DNA of 64,000 nucleotides, taken from contig NC_003910.7 of assembly GCF_000012325.1 (NCBI RefSeq), positions 4,898,001-4,962,000 of the forward strand, written 5' to 3'. Numbering within the stretch: the first letter of the stretch is position 1; each line of letters opens with the position of its first letter. This stretch comes from Colwellia psychrerythraea 34H (GTDB lineage Bacteria; Pseudomonadota; Gammaproteobacteria; Enterobacterales; Alteromonadaceae). Of this stretch, positions 1-8,294 are shown piece after piece. The position numbers and the translations under genes are program-made. Below the pieces are notes generated by a model that worked only from the letters and a program-made list of their open reading frames with translations, searched no databases and was not told the DNA's origin.

Positions 1-108
1 TTGTTTGATATGTGTAAAGCAGCTGACCCTGCAATGATGATTCATGGTATTGAAGTATTAACCAAAGAAGGTGGCAAGTCTGGTCATTGGCAAAGTCCGT
101 CTACCTAA
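1..108 (+). CDS. moaC: MoaC, cyclic pyranopterin monophosphate synthase (3' end only)
   Basis: Only the last 35 codons are in the window. They read LFDMCKAADPAMMIHGIEVL and then KEGGKSGHW, the conserved C-terminal end of MoaC (YDMCKA... and GGKSG motifs). MoaC converts the MoaA product into cyclic pyranopterin monophosphate in the first stage of molybdenum cofactor synthesis. The gene runs directly into moaD with a 15-base gap, so it is probably co-transcribed with moaD and moaE. The start lies upstream of the window. Confidence 0.9.
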   Translation: MFDMCKAADPAMMIHGIEVLTKEGGKSGHWQSPST

Positions 109-123
109 TTAAGAGAAAACCTT

Positions 124-372
124 ATGATAAAAATTGTTTTTTTTGCAGCACTTAGAGAGCAACTTGACTGTGCTGAACTGTCTCTAGCAGCAGATGATGC
201 TAAGACAGTCGATGATATTAAGCAGTTATTAAGTGATAAAAATGAACAGTGGCAACAAACGTTCAGTAATACGTCACTGTTATCTGCGGTAAACCATGAC
301 ATGGTTGATGGTAGTCACTTGGTAAAATCAGGCGATGAAGTTGCCTTTTTCCCTCCAGTTACCGGCGGATAA
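124..372 (+). CDS. moaD: MoaD, molybdopterin synthase small (sulfur-carrier) subunit
   Basis: An 82-residue ubiquitin-fold protein ending in VTGG. The C-terminal Gly-Gly is the residue pair that is adenylated by MoeB and then thiocarboxylated. It opens with KIVFFAALRE, the usual beta-1 strand of MoaD, and the length matches the family (about 81 residues). It delivers sulfur to MoaE, which makes molybdopterin from cyclic pyranopterin monophosphate. The stop is followed after three bases by the moaE start, which fits translational coupling of two subunits of one complex. Confidence 0.95.
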   Translation: MIKIVFFAALREQLDCAELSLAADDAKTVDDIKQLLSDKNEQWQQTFSNTSLLSAVNHDMVDGSHLVKSGDEVAFFPPVTGG

Positions 373-375
373 CTT

Positions 376-846
376 ATGTTGAAACAAGAGATATCGATCC
401 AAACTGATGATTTTAGTTTAGCTGATGAAGTTGCCTTACTTGAAAAAGATAATGTAACGGATGGTGCGGTCGTTACTTTTACCGGCAGGGTTAGAAACAA
501 CAATAATGGTAATTCAGTGACGACCTTAACGCTAGAACATTACCCTGGTATGACAGAGAAATCACTCGCTAAAATTATTATACAAGCCAAAGAACGTTGG
601 AATATTGGTCGGGTAAAAGTGATTCACCGTATTGGCGAGCTTAGTATAGGTGACCAGATTGTTTTTGTTGGTGTAACCAGTAAACATCGACAAGATGCCT
701 TTGCAGCGAATGAGTTCATCATGGACTATTTGAAAGTTAAAGCTCCCTTTTGGAAAAAAGAACAAATTACCGATGACGGTCAAACCTCTGAAAATTGGTT
801 AGATGCTAAAAACAGTGATAGCGACAAAGCAGATCTTTGGAGCTAA
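376..846 (+). CDS. moaE: MoaE, molybdopterin synthase catalytic subunit
   Basis: A 156-residue protein with the MoaE hallmarks: GAVVTFTGRVRN near residue 31, LEHYPGM near 53, HRIGELSIGD near 85 and the PFWKKE motif near 124, whose lysines form the active site. It inserts two dithiolene sulfurs into cyclic pyranopterin monophosphate using thiocarboxylated MoaD. It sits between moaD and the molybdate transporter genes. The C-terminal tail (SDSDKADLWS) also carries the Shine-Dalgarno sequence of modA. Confidence 0.95.
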   Translation: MLKQEISIQTDDFSLADEVALLEKDNVTDGAVVTFTGRVRNNNNGNSVTTLTLEHYPGMTEKSLAKIIIQAKERWNIGRVKVIHRIGELSIGDQIVFVGVTSKHRQDAFAANEFIMDYLKVKAPFWKKEQITDDGQTSENWLDAKNSDSDKADLWS

Positions 847-847
847 C

Positions 848-1723
848 GTGCTACGTATACTGTTAGTCACGGTCTTGATTATGAGTTTACTGGATGTAAA
901 CAGTAGCCAAGCCTACCAAAGTAACGTCAACGACAGTACTAAGACTAAAACGAAGAGTGATAGCAATAACAAACCACTACGAATTGCTGTTGCCTCCAAT
1001 TTCACACCGGTATTAAAAGTATTACTTGAAGACTTTACCAAACAAACTGGTATAAAAAGTCAGGTAATCAGTGGGGCTAGTGGTGCCATGTTTTTACAAA
1101 TTAAATATGGCGCTCCTTTTGATATTTTTCTCAGTGCTGACAGTCGTCGGCCCAAAGAACTTGAGCAAGCGGGCTATGCACTAGCAGGTAGTAGGAAAAC
1201 CTATGCTATCGGTCAGTTAGCATTATATTCGTCATCATTGAGTGCTAATGTAAACTCAATTGACCAAGTATCTCTTGAGCTGTTAGCTCTTGATCCCCTA
1301 AGGAAGCCACCTGCACGCTTTGCCATCGCTAACCCTGACACTGCACCTTACGGTAAAGCAGCAAAAGAAGCATTAACTCATATGGGTTTGTGGCAAGCTT
1401 ATGAGTCTCGCTTGGTCAAAGGTATTAATATTGGCCAGACATTTACCCAGTTGCGTAGTAAAGCCGTTGCTAGTGGTATTGTTGCCAATAGCCAATTGGT
1501 GTTAAATAACTTATCAGGGATCATTATTCCCAGCAATTACCATCAAGCGATAGAGCAACAGTTAATTATAATTCGTAACAGCAAACAGCAAGCAGCTGCA
1601 GAAAAGCTAAGTCATTTTTTGTTATCCTCTGAAAGTCAAAACAGAATAACGAGTTATGGCTACGCGCATACAAAGCAAGTAAACAATACAGATATAAAGT
1701 TAATCGAGTTGACGGCTAAATGA
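848..1723 (+). CDS. modA: ModA, periplasmic molybdate-binding protein
   Basis: Periplasmic component of the molybdate ABC importer, about 291 residues. I chose GTG 848 over the in-frame ATG at 803. The ATG would overlap moaE by 44 bases, whereas the GTG has GGAG six bases upstream and starts a normal signal peptide (LRILLVTVLIMSLLDVNSSQA). The mature protein shows IAVASNFTPVLKVLL, SGASGAMFLQIKYGAPFDIF and IANPDTAPYGKAA, the oxyanion-binding loops of the ModA family. It ends with an ATGA overlap into modB. I infer that coupling of moa and mod genes balances molybdate supply with cofactor synthesis. Confidence 0.92.
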   Translation: MLRILLVTVLIMSLLDVNSSQAYQSNVNDSTKTKTKSDSNNKPLRIAVASNFTPVLKVLLEDFTKQTGIKSQVISGASGAMFLQIKYGAPFDIFLSADSRRPKELEQAGYALAGSRKTYAIGQLALYSSSLSANVNSIDQVSLELLALDPLRKPPARFAIANPDTAPYGKAAKEALTHMGLWQAYESRLVKGINIGQTFTQLRSKAVASGIVANSQLVLNNLSGIIIPSNYHQAIEQQLIIIRNSKQQAAAEKLSHFLLSSESQNRITSYGYAHTKQVNNTDIKLIELTAK

Positions 1724-2424
1724 TAAATTCAGACTTACAAGCACTCGTTACCACGCTAGAAATGGCGGCATTAACCACGTTCATTTTATTAATTATTGGT
1801 ACTCCCCTCGCCTGGTATCTGGCCAAAATGACCAGTCGATTTAAGGTTATTATTGAAGCTGTTGTGGCATTGCCACTAGTTTTACCACCTACGGTGCTCG
1901 GCTTTTATTTACTTATCGCTTTTTCACCCGAATACTTACCTGGGCAACTATGGCAACAAGCTACCGGTCAACAACTCGCTTTTAGCTTTTCCGCAATCGT
2001 TATTGGCTCTGTTTTATATTCATTGCCATTCGTCGTTCAACCATTACAAAAAGCCTTTGAACAACTAGGTGACTCATTGTTAGAAGCTGGCGCATTACTT
2101 GGCGCTGGACCTATCGATCGATTTTTCTCTATTGTATTACCGTTAACAAAAGCGAGCTTTATTACTGCGGCAAGCTTGGGTTTTGCCCATACCGTAGGAG
2201 AGTTTGGTGTCATATTAATGATTGGTGGCAATATTCCTGGTGAAACGCGGGTACTTTCTATCGCCCTATTTGATCATGTAGAAGCCTTTGATTATGCCAG
2301 AGCGCACTTGCTCGCCATCAGTTTGTTGATTGGTTCAATGGTGTTATTAGCTGCTATTTACTGGTTAAACTTACCGACAAGAAACAACACTAAAAATTTA
2401 AGCCAGGTAAGATCAGTCAAATGA
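1720..2424 (+). CDS. modB: ModB, molybdate ABC transporter permease
   Basis: A 234-residue inner-membrane permease with about five hydrophobic segments (for example FILLIIGTPLAWYLA and VVALPLVLPPTVLGFYLLIA). The EAA loop contacting the ATPase reads EAGALLGAGPIDRFFSIVLPL. HTVGEFGVILMIGGNIPGET is typical of ModB. It starts inside the modA stop (ATGA) and itself ends in an ATGA overlap with modC, so the three genes form one translationally coupled unit. Confidence 0.95.
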   Translation: MINSDLQALVTTLEMAALTTFILLIIGTPLAWYLAKMTSRFKVIIEAVVALPLVLPPTVLGFYLLIAFSPEYLPGQLWQQATGQQLAFSFSAIVIGSVLYSLPFVVQPLQKAFEQLGDSLLEAGALLGAGPIDRFFSIVLPLTKASFITAASLGFAHTVGEFGVILMIGGNIPGETRVLSIALFDHVEAFDYARAHLLAISLLIGSMVLLAAIYWLNLPTRNNTKNLSQVRSVK

Positions 2425-3563
2425 TGGGTAATACTAAATTAAATAAAGTACCTGCAGGTGAGTCTCCTCAACTCGACATCAATATTCGTGTTAACTATCA
2501 GCAATTCGAATTAGCCATCAATTTACCATTACCCTTAAAAGGTATCACAGGTATTTTTGGCCATTCCGCTTCCGGTAAATCAACCTTACTGCGTGCGATT
2601 GCAGGTTTGGAAAAAACACTTACTGGTGACATAACCTTAGCCAGTGCTAACGTTGCAGATAAAGTTTTAGTCAATACAGAGCAAGACCATTACCTCAAAC
2701 CCGAAGCGCGTCAAATTGGTTTGGTTTTTCAAAATAGTCGCTTGTTTGAGCACTTATCAGTGCTAGGCAACTTAGAGTTTTCCGTTAAACGTTGCAAAAA
2801 CAGACAATTGGACTTGAATGAAGTCATCGAACTGACAGAGCTGACAACATTGCTTGAACACCAAGTAAATCAATTATCAGGTGGTCAACAACAAAGGGTT
2901 GCTTTAGCAAGAGCCATTTTGGCTGAACCCAAGTTATTACTACTTGATGAACCCTTAAGCGCGCTTGATCAACACAGTAAAACTCAATTGTTAAAGATGA
3001 TGTTAAATATTCAAAAAAAGCTGAACTTGCCTATGCTATATGTCAGCCATTCATTAGATGAGTTACAGCAAGTCTGTGACACTTTATTAGTGTTAGCAAA
3101 AGGTAAGGTCGTTAATTTTGGTAATATTCACCAAATCATTCATCAGCTAAATAATTTTGGTGATAATACGCTTATTCATCAACAAACCAGTTTGTCACTG
3201 CCTATCAAGCAATTTGATAATGGTCATGGTTTAACGGTATTAGCGCTAAACGCACAACAAGACATTTACCTAACCAGTGATAAAGCCTTCGAAAGACAGA
3301 CTCATCTGCGTTGCTTTATTTTGGCAAGTGATATTAGTATTGCATTAACAGAGCCAAATAATAGCTCCATTGTGAATCATCTCTTTGGCACAATAAAACG
3401 AATAAGTCATAGAGAAAACAAGGTACTACTAACCATTAACTGTGCTGCTCAAGAGTTTTTTGTCACTATCAGTGCCTTCTCTGAGAAAAAATTATCGTTA
3501 TCCAACAGACAACAAGTCTATTTGCAATTCAAAGCCAGTGCTGTGCGAACTTTTATCCACTAA
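2421..3563 (+). CDS. modC: ModC, molybdate ABC transporter ATP-binding protein
   Basis: A 380-residue ATPase. Walker A is GHSASGKS near residue 49, the signature LSGGQQQR near 153, Walker B LLLLDEP near 173 and the switch histidine is in YVSHSLDEL. The last ~130 residues form a TOBE/Mop-type domain (LFGTIKRISHRENKVLLTIN), which in ModC binds molybdate. Length is slightly above the usual ~355. It overlaps modB by four bases and is followed 28 bases later by the moeB-like gene. Confidence 0.94.
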   Translation: MMGNTKLNKVPAGESPQLDINIRVNYQQFELAINLPLPLKGITGIFGHSASGKSTLLRAIAGLEKTLTGDITLASANVADKVLVNTEQDHYLKPEARQIGLVFQNSRLFEHLSVLGNLEFSVKRCKNRQLDLNEVIELTELTTLLEHQVNQLSGGQQQRVALARAILAEPKLLLLDEPLSALDQHSKTQLLKMMLNIQKKLNLPMLYVSHSLDELQQVCDTLLVLAKGKVVNFGNIHQIIHQLNNFGDNTLIHQQTSLSLPIKQFDNGHGLTVLALNAQQDIYLTSDKAFERQTHLRCFILASDISIALTEPNNSSIVNHLFGTIKRISHRENKVLLTINCAAQEFFVTISAFSEKKLSLSNRQQVYLQFKASAVRTFIH

Positions 3564-3591
3564 AGCAAATAGAAACAAATGAGGAACCTAC

Positions 3592-4341
3592 GTGTTAAGT
3601 AATCAAGAGCAACTCAAATACTCCCGTCAAATCATACTCGATAAAATTGGTAACCAAGGACAAATCGCGCTGCGTAACGCTAAAGTACTCATCTTAGGCG
3701 TGGGCGGTTTAGGTAACCCTGCGAGCTTATACTTAGCTGCTGCTGGCGTTGGTACACTCTATATCGCTGATGGTGACTATATAGAGCTCAGTAATTTACC
3801 CAGACAAATTCTCTTTAGTGAAGACAATATTAATGAAAATAAAGCTGATGTGGCCGCTGAAAAATTACAACAGCAATTTCCCGATGTGACTATTGAAGCG
3901 ATAGATGAAATGTTCGATGAAGAGTTAAGTGATTATTATCTTCCACAAGTCGACTTAGTGCTCGATTGCTCTGATAATATCCAAACTCGCTACTTAATTA
4001 ATCAAGCATGCGTACAACATAAAGTGCCACTGATAGTGGGAGCCGCTACTGGCTTTGATGGTCAACAATTGACTATAGACCCTCGCGATGAAACCAGTGC
4101 TTGTTATCATTGCCTCTTTCCTGCTAGTGAGAAAGCACCCACTGATAACTGTCAAACCATTGGCATTATAGGCCCCGTACTCGCCATGATTGCCGGTATG
4201 CAAAGCTTGCAAGCGATTAAGCTATTAACGGGTAATAAAGTACAACTCAATCAGCTTAACTTACTTGATGGTTTAGCGAATCAATGGCAACAATTTACAA
4301 TGAAAAAACAAAAGAGCTGCACAGTTTGTGGTTCAAATTAA
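3592..4341 (+). CDS. moeB: MoeB-like adenylyltransferase (molybdopterin synthase sulfurylase)
   Basis: A 249-residue E1-like enzyme that starts at GTG with GAGGAACC upstream. The nucleotide-binding site is ILGVGGLGNPASLYLAAAGVG and an acidic region DCSDNIQTRYL follows. Two Cys pairs (CYHC near 172 and CTVC at the C-terminus) form the structural zinc site of the HesA/MoeB/ThiF family. MoeB adenylates the MoaD C-terminus. ThiF is very similar, but position next to moa and mod genes favours MoeB. The gene ends 12 bases from the convergent DUF1285 gene with no clear terminator. Confidence 0.88.
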   Translation: MLSNQEQLKYSRQIILDKIGNQGQIALRNAKVLILGVGGLGNPASLYLAAAGVGTLYIADGDYIELSNLPRQILFSEDNINENKADVAAEKLQQQFPDVTIEAIDEMFDEELSDYYLPQVDLVLDCSDNIQTRYLINQACVQHKVPLIVGAATGFDGQQLTIDPRDETSACYHCLFPASEKAPTDNCQTIGIIGPVLAMIAGMQSLQAIKLLTGNKVQLNQLNLLDGLANQWQQFTMKKQKSCTVCGSN

Positions 4342-4353
4342 GAGTTATAGCCG

Positions 4354-4896
4354 TTACAGTTTACCTAAGCTAAATTGACAGTCGGCACTTGAGAGAATCA
4401 ACTCAGTGCCATTTTCAGTCACCATCTCTTGCGTTATGTCTGCCCACTGGTAATAAACATTTCTATGCACTTTCGCCTGTAAATCCCTGCGAACAGTGAC
4501 ATACAAATCACCATTTTCAGTAACAATTAACGGATGTTCTGCATTAAGAATAAACTCGTCATCCAAGTTAGTACTAACCTTCATAATGTTGTTGTTTTCA
4601 TCAGTCCAATGCCACTGCGTAATTACAAAAGGGGCATCATCAACTTTTATTTTCACTTTCTCCACCGGTGTTACTAAGAAGTATTCATCAACATTTTTAT
4701 TAACTTCTTTAATCAACACAGACGCAAATAATTTTACTAAAGGTAGTCTTTTAAAAATACCGCCTTGATAAAACCAATCACCATTGGCTTTTATCTGTAT
4801 ATCAATCTCTCCACAATACGGAGGATTCCAAGATTCCACTGGTGGCATTTTTGTGTGAGTTCCACCTAACTGAGTCGAAATTTTATCCAATGACAT
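4354..4896 (-). CDS. DUF1285 family protein
   Basis: The CDS gives 180 residues from ATG 4896, which has GGGGAG just upstream; an in-frame TTG at 4923 would add nine residues with no better ribosome site. The N-terminus PPVESWNPPYCGEIDI followed by DWFYQGGIFKR is characteristic of the DUF1285 family, for which I know of no assigned biochemical role. There is no signal peptide or membrane segment, so it is probably cytoplasmic. It is convergent with moeB and divergent from the oligopeptidase gene. Confidence 0.8.
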   Translation of the reverse strand: MSLDKISTQLGGTHTKMPPVESWNPPYCGEIDIQIKANGDWFYQGGIFKRLPLVKLFASVLIKEVNKNVDEYFLVTPVEKVKIKVDDAPFVITQWHWTDENNNIMKVSTNLDDEFILNAEHPLIVTENGDLYVTVRRDLQAKVHRNVYYQWADITQEMVTENGTELILSSADCQFSLGKL

Positions 4897-5087
4897 ACTG
4901 CTCCCCTTGTTCAAACTTTTCAATTTTCCAAATGCGATAAGGTAACTGTATTAAGCGATAAGTAAATTTCCTTATAACTATTATCGTGCTAACTTAATGC
5001 TTGATACATTTTTTTAACATTTACTACCGTTAACGTATTACGATTTGTAGTAATTATCGTAAGTTATCTTACAAGGAAAGATCTTTT

Positions 5088-7247
5088 ATGTCACAAATCC
5101 TATCAAAGACTAAGCTAAGTTTAATAGTCTCTTCTGCCCTGCTAATAGCAGCGTGCAGCAATCAAAATAATGAAGCAACAAATGCCATGAACGATATTAC
5201 CGCGCCTATAGCTAAAAAAGTTCCCCATAAAATGGTTATTCATAATCATACGCGTGTCGATGATTATTACTGGATGCGTGACGATAGTCGTAAAAATCCA
5301 GAGGTTTTAGCACATTTAGCCGCAGAAAATGATTATATGAAAGCCCAGCTTCAGCATACTGAAGCAATGCAAGAAAAGATCTTTCAAGAGATTAAAGCGC
5401 GTATTGAAAAAGACGATAGTTCAGTACCAACCAAAAAAGGTTATTTTTACTACGCGAGTCAAATGCAAGGTGAAAATGAATACCCTATATACGTAAGATC
5501 ATCTGATTTTTCAGGCAGTAATCTTGAAGTATTACTTAACGTCAATGAATTAGCCAAAGCACACGATTATTATCAAGTAAGTGGTTTAAGTGCTAGTCCA
5601 GATGGCAAGCTACTCGCTTACGGAGAAGATACCGTTAGTCGTCGAATTTATACCGTACAATTCAAAGATATCGCGGGTAAAACATTACTTGATGACAGAC
5701 TTGAAGGTACCAATGGTGGCATTGTTTGGGGTAATGACAATAAAACCGTGTATTACATCAAAAAAGATCCACAAACCTTGTTAGGTTACCAAGTATTTCG
5801 TCATACCTTAGGCACCCCCCAAGCGACCGATGAAATGGTCTATGAAGAAAGCAATAAAGCTTATTATACCGGCCTGAGTAAATCTAAAGATGGCAGCAGT
5901 GTCTTTATTTGGCATTCAAGTACCGAAGCAAGCGGAGTTTCAGTTATTGATGCTGATAATGCCAAAGCAATGCCTAAAAAATTCATTGAACGTGAAGAAG
6001 GTCATGAATACTCTATCTCTAAGATGAATGACTGGTATTACATCAATACTAACTGGCAAGCGACTAACTTTCGTTTAATGAAAGTAAATAAAAAGCACCT
6101 TGGTGATAAAACACAATGGCAAGATGTGATTCCAGCAAATGATGCAGTTAAGCTTGAGGATTATGAATTATTTGCTAATCACCTTGTTTATCAACAACGT
6201 GAAAATGGCATTAGCCGATTGACTATTCAAGAATTATCAAGCGGGAAAAAGCAACAACTTAGCTTTAATGATACTGCGTACACCTTATCGCTATACGGTA
6301 ATAATGAATTGAAAAATAATAAATTACGCCTTTATTACACTAGTTTTACTACGCCAGGAACACATTACGATGTGGACTTAAATACCCTTGATAAGACGCA
6401 ATTAAAGCAAGCAAAAGTATTGGGTGATTTTGACAGTAATAATTATGCCTCTGAGCGTATTTTTGTTAAAGCTCGAGATGGTAAAAAAGTACCGGTTTCT
6501 TTAGTTTATCGTAAAGATAAATTCAAAAAAGATGGCACTAACCCATTATACCAATATGCCTATGGTTCATACGGGCACACAATCGATCCTTCTTTTTCAG
6601 TGAGTCGATTAAGCCTATTAGACCGTGGTTTTGTCTATGCTGTTGCGCATATCCGCGGGTCAGAAATGCTGGGACGTCCTTGGTATGAAGACGGTAAGAA
6701 GTTAACAAAAATGAATACCTTTACTGATTTCATTGATGTCACTAAAGACTTAACAGCACAAGGTTACGGCGATAAAGAAAATGTCTTCGCAGTTGGTGGT
6801 AGTGCTGGCGGTTTACTCATGGGCGCAGTTATTAATATGGCTCCAGAGCAATACAAAGGCATTGCCGCAGCAGTACCATTTGTTGATGTAGTAACGACTA
6901 TGCTTGATGAAAGTATTCCACTAACAACCAATGAGTTCAAAGAATGGGGTAACCCAAAAGAAAAAACTTATTATGATTATATGTTGTCCTATTCACCTTA
7001 TGATCAAGTGAAAGCACAAGACTACCCTAACATTCTAGTTACTACAGGATTGCATGACTCTCAAGTACAATACTTCGAGCCAATGAAGTGGGTCGCTAAG
7101 TTACGTGATTATAAAACTGATGATAATTTATTATTGTTTAAAACTGATATGGAAGCTGGACACGGTGGTGCTTCTGGCCGCTTTAAACGCATTCATGATA
7201 CCGCTTTACAATATAGCTTCTTCATTGACTTGCTTAATAAGAGTTAA
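5088..7247 (+). CDS. ptrB: Oligopeptidase B-like S9 serine peptidase, predicted lipoprotein
   Basis: A 719-residue prolyl-oligopeptidase-family enzyme. The N-terminus is a lipoprotein signal with lipobox LIAAC (Cys 23), so the product should be anchored in the envelope, unlike cytosolic Escherichia coli PtrB. The motif DDYYWMRDD near residue 58 is typical of oligopeptidase B. A beta-propeller region precedes the C-terminal hydrolase, where the nucleophile is in GGSAGG (near 573), with acid TGLHDSQV and histidine EAGHGG. Oligopeptidase B cleaves peptides after Lys or Arg. Exact substrates are unknown. The start has AAGGAAAG upstream. Confidence 0.88.
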   Translation: MSQILSKTKLSLIVSSALLIAACSNQNNEATNAMNDITAPIAKKVPHKMVIHNHTRVDDYYWMRDDSRKNPEVLAHLAAENDYMKAQLQHTEAMQEKIFQEIKARIEKDDSSVPTKKGYFYYASQMQGENEYPIYVRSSDFSGSNLEVLLNVNELAKAHDYYQVSGLSASPDGKLLAYGEDTVSRRIYTVQFKDIAGKTLLDDRLEGTNGGIVWGNDNKTVYYIKKDPQTLLGYQVFRHTLGTPQATDEMVYEESNKAYYTGLSKSKDGSSVFIWHSSTEASGVSVIDADNAKAMPKKFIEREEGHEYSISKMNDWYYINTNWQATNFRLMKVNKKHLGDKTQWQDVIPANDAVKLEDYELFANHLVYQQRENGISRLTIQELSSGKKQQLSFNDTAYTLSLYGNNELKNNKLRLYYTSFTTPGTHYDVDLNTLDKTQLKQAKVLGDFDSNNYASERIFVKARDGKKVPVSLVYRKDKFKKDGTNPLYQYAYGSYGHTIDPSFSVSRLSLLDRGFVYAVAHIRGSEMLGRPWYEDGKKLTKMNTFTDFIDVTKDLTAQGYGDKENVFAVGGSAGGLLMGAVINMAPEQYKGIAAAVPFVDVVTTMLDESIPLTTNEFKEWGNPKEKTYYDYMLSYSPYDQVKAQDYPNILVTTGLHDSQVQYFEPMKWVAKLRDYKTDDNLLLFKTDMEAGHGGASGRFKRIHDTALQYSFFIDLLNKS

Positions 7248-7264
7248 TCAATTCAGTTAGCTTA

Positions 7265-7307
7265 AATTATCTTCATCTTAGACACATCTGGGTGAAGATA
7301 ATTATTT
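7265..7307 (+). terminator. Probable terminator after the oligopeptidase gene
   Basis: AATTATCTTCA (7265-7275) pairs perfectly with TGAAGATAATT (7293-7303) across a 17-base loop, followed by ATTT. It lies 18 bases past the stop codon. The trailing T-run is short, so termination may be partial. Confidence 0.5.
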
Positions 7308-7412
7308 CTCACTTACCCATCCCCAAACTTATCGGACTATACCCAAGCCATTTCCTTTACTAATGACATTAGTATTAATATTCTTTATATTAATACATCC
7401 GATGAACTACCG

Positions 7413-8153
7413 ATGCATGTGTCAATGAAGACTTTCCTCCAGCTATCTTTTATAAGTATGCTATGCATCAGTCATCAAAGTTTTGCTGACCATAGCCCCA
7501 ATGCTCTACAAGTGAGGACCATTGCAATTGCACCCTATGGTATCGATGACTCAGGAAAACTAAGCGGTATCTACTATGAGCTAACGCATTCATTACTTAT
7601 CAAGAGTGGCTTAGCGTCAGAGCATCATATATTTCCCTACGGCCGGATAATACATGAACTAAAATTGGGTAAAACAGATCTCACCATCATGTTCAAATAT
7701 AAAGAGCTCGCCAATTACGTTGATTATATTCACCCACTTCCAGCGTTAAAAAATGTCGTCATTGGTCGCCATGGCCATGATTATCAGAATATTGAACAAC
7801 TAGAAGGCTTGAACATAGCTTACCTAAACGGTGCAAAGTTTAGCTATGAGGTAGATAATAACCCTAAGATTCATAAACAAATTGTGGTAGATTTTAATCA
7901 AGGTTTATTGATGTTAAAGAAAGGTCGTGTTGACGCAATCATAGGGCCTATGAAGCCTATTATCAGTGGTGCAAAACAATTAGGTCTAAGTAAAAGTTTT
8001 TTTGGTAAACCCCTTATTGTTTCTGAACGAACTCCTTGGTTACAGTTATCGAAACAAAGTAAAAGTCATATTTCCGCCGAAAAGATAAAAGCAACATTCA
8101 GTAAAATGATTGCTCAAGGTGCATTAGAGAACCTTCAATTAAAGTACCAATAA
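7413..8153 (+). CDS. Periplasmic solute-binding family 3-like protein
   Basis: A 246-residue secreted protein with a signal peptide (FLQLSFISMLCISHQSFA). The start could be ATG 7413 or the in-frame ATG 7425; neither has a good ribosome site. Sequence such as SGIYYELTHSLLIKSG, YGRIIHELKLGKTDLTIMF and LKKGRVDAIIGP resembles family-3 extracellular solute-binding proteins found alone, without a permease. It may be a ligand-binding protein with a sensory role, which is inference. Just upstream, GTATTAATA (7372-7380) and TATTAATAC (7388-7396) form a perfect inverted repeat that could be an operator. Confidence 0.7.
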   Translation: MHVSMKTFLQLSFISMLCISHQSFADHSPNALQVRTIAIAPYGIDDSGKLSGIYYELTHSLLIKSGLASEHHIFPYGRIIHELKLGKTDLTIMFKYKELANYVDYIHPLPALKNVVIGRHGHDYQNIEQLEGLNIAYLNGAKFSYEVDNNPKIHKQIVVDFNQGLLMLKKGRVDAIIGPMKPIISGAKQLGLSKSFFGKPLIVSERTPWLQLSKQSKSHISAEKIKATFSKMIAQGALENLQLKYQ

Positions 8154-8294
8154 AACCTCCTTAAATTGATTAATTCGTCTTTGGAAATCGCAATTCTGTA
8201 TACTGTGTAAACTTATGTAATGTCGCTATTATCATCCAGCATCTTTGATTACACTATAGTCATGAGTTATTTTTTAACATGAGTTAATCACTTT

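Noticed and set aside
7340..7365. CTATACCCAAGCCATTTC resembles one end of the TATACCC repeat family
   Set aside because: No matching right end or AAGGGANTAACCATT core is found nearby, so at most it is a fragment or a chance match.
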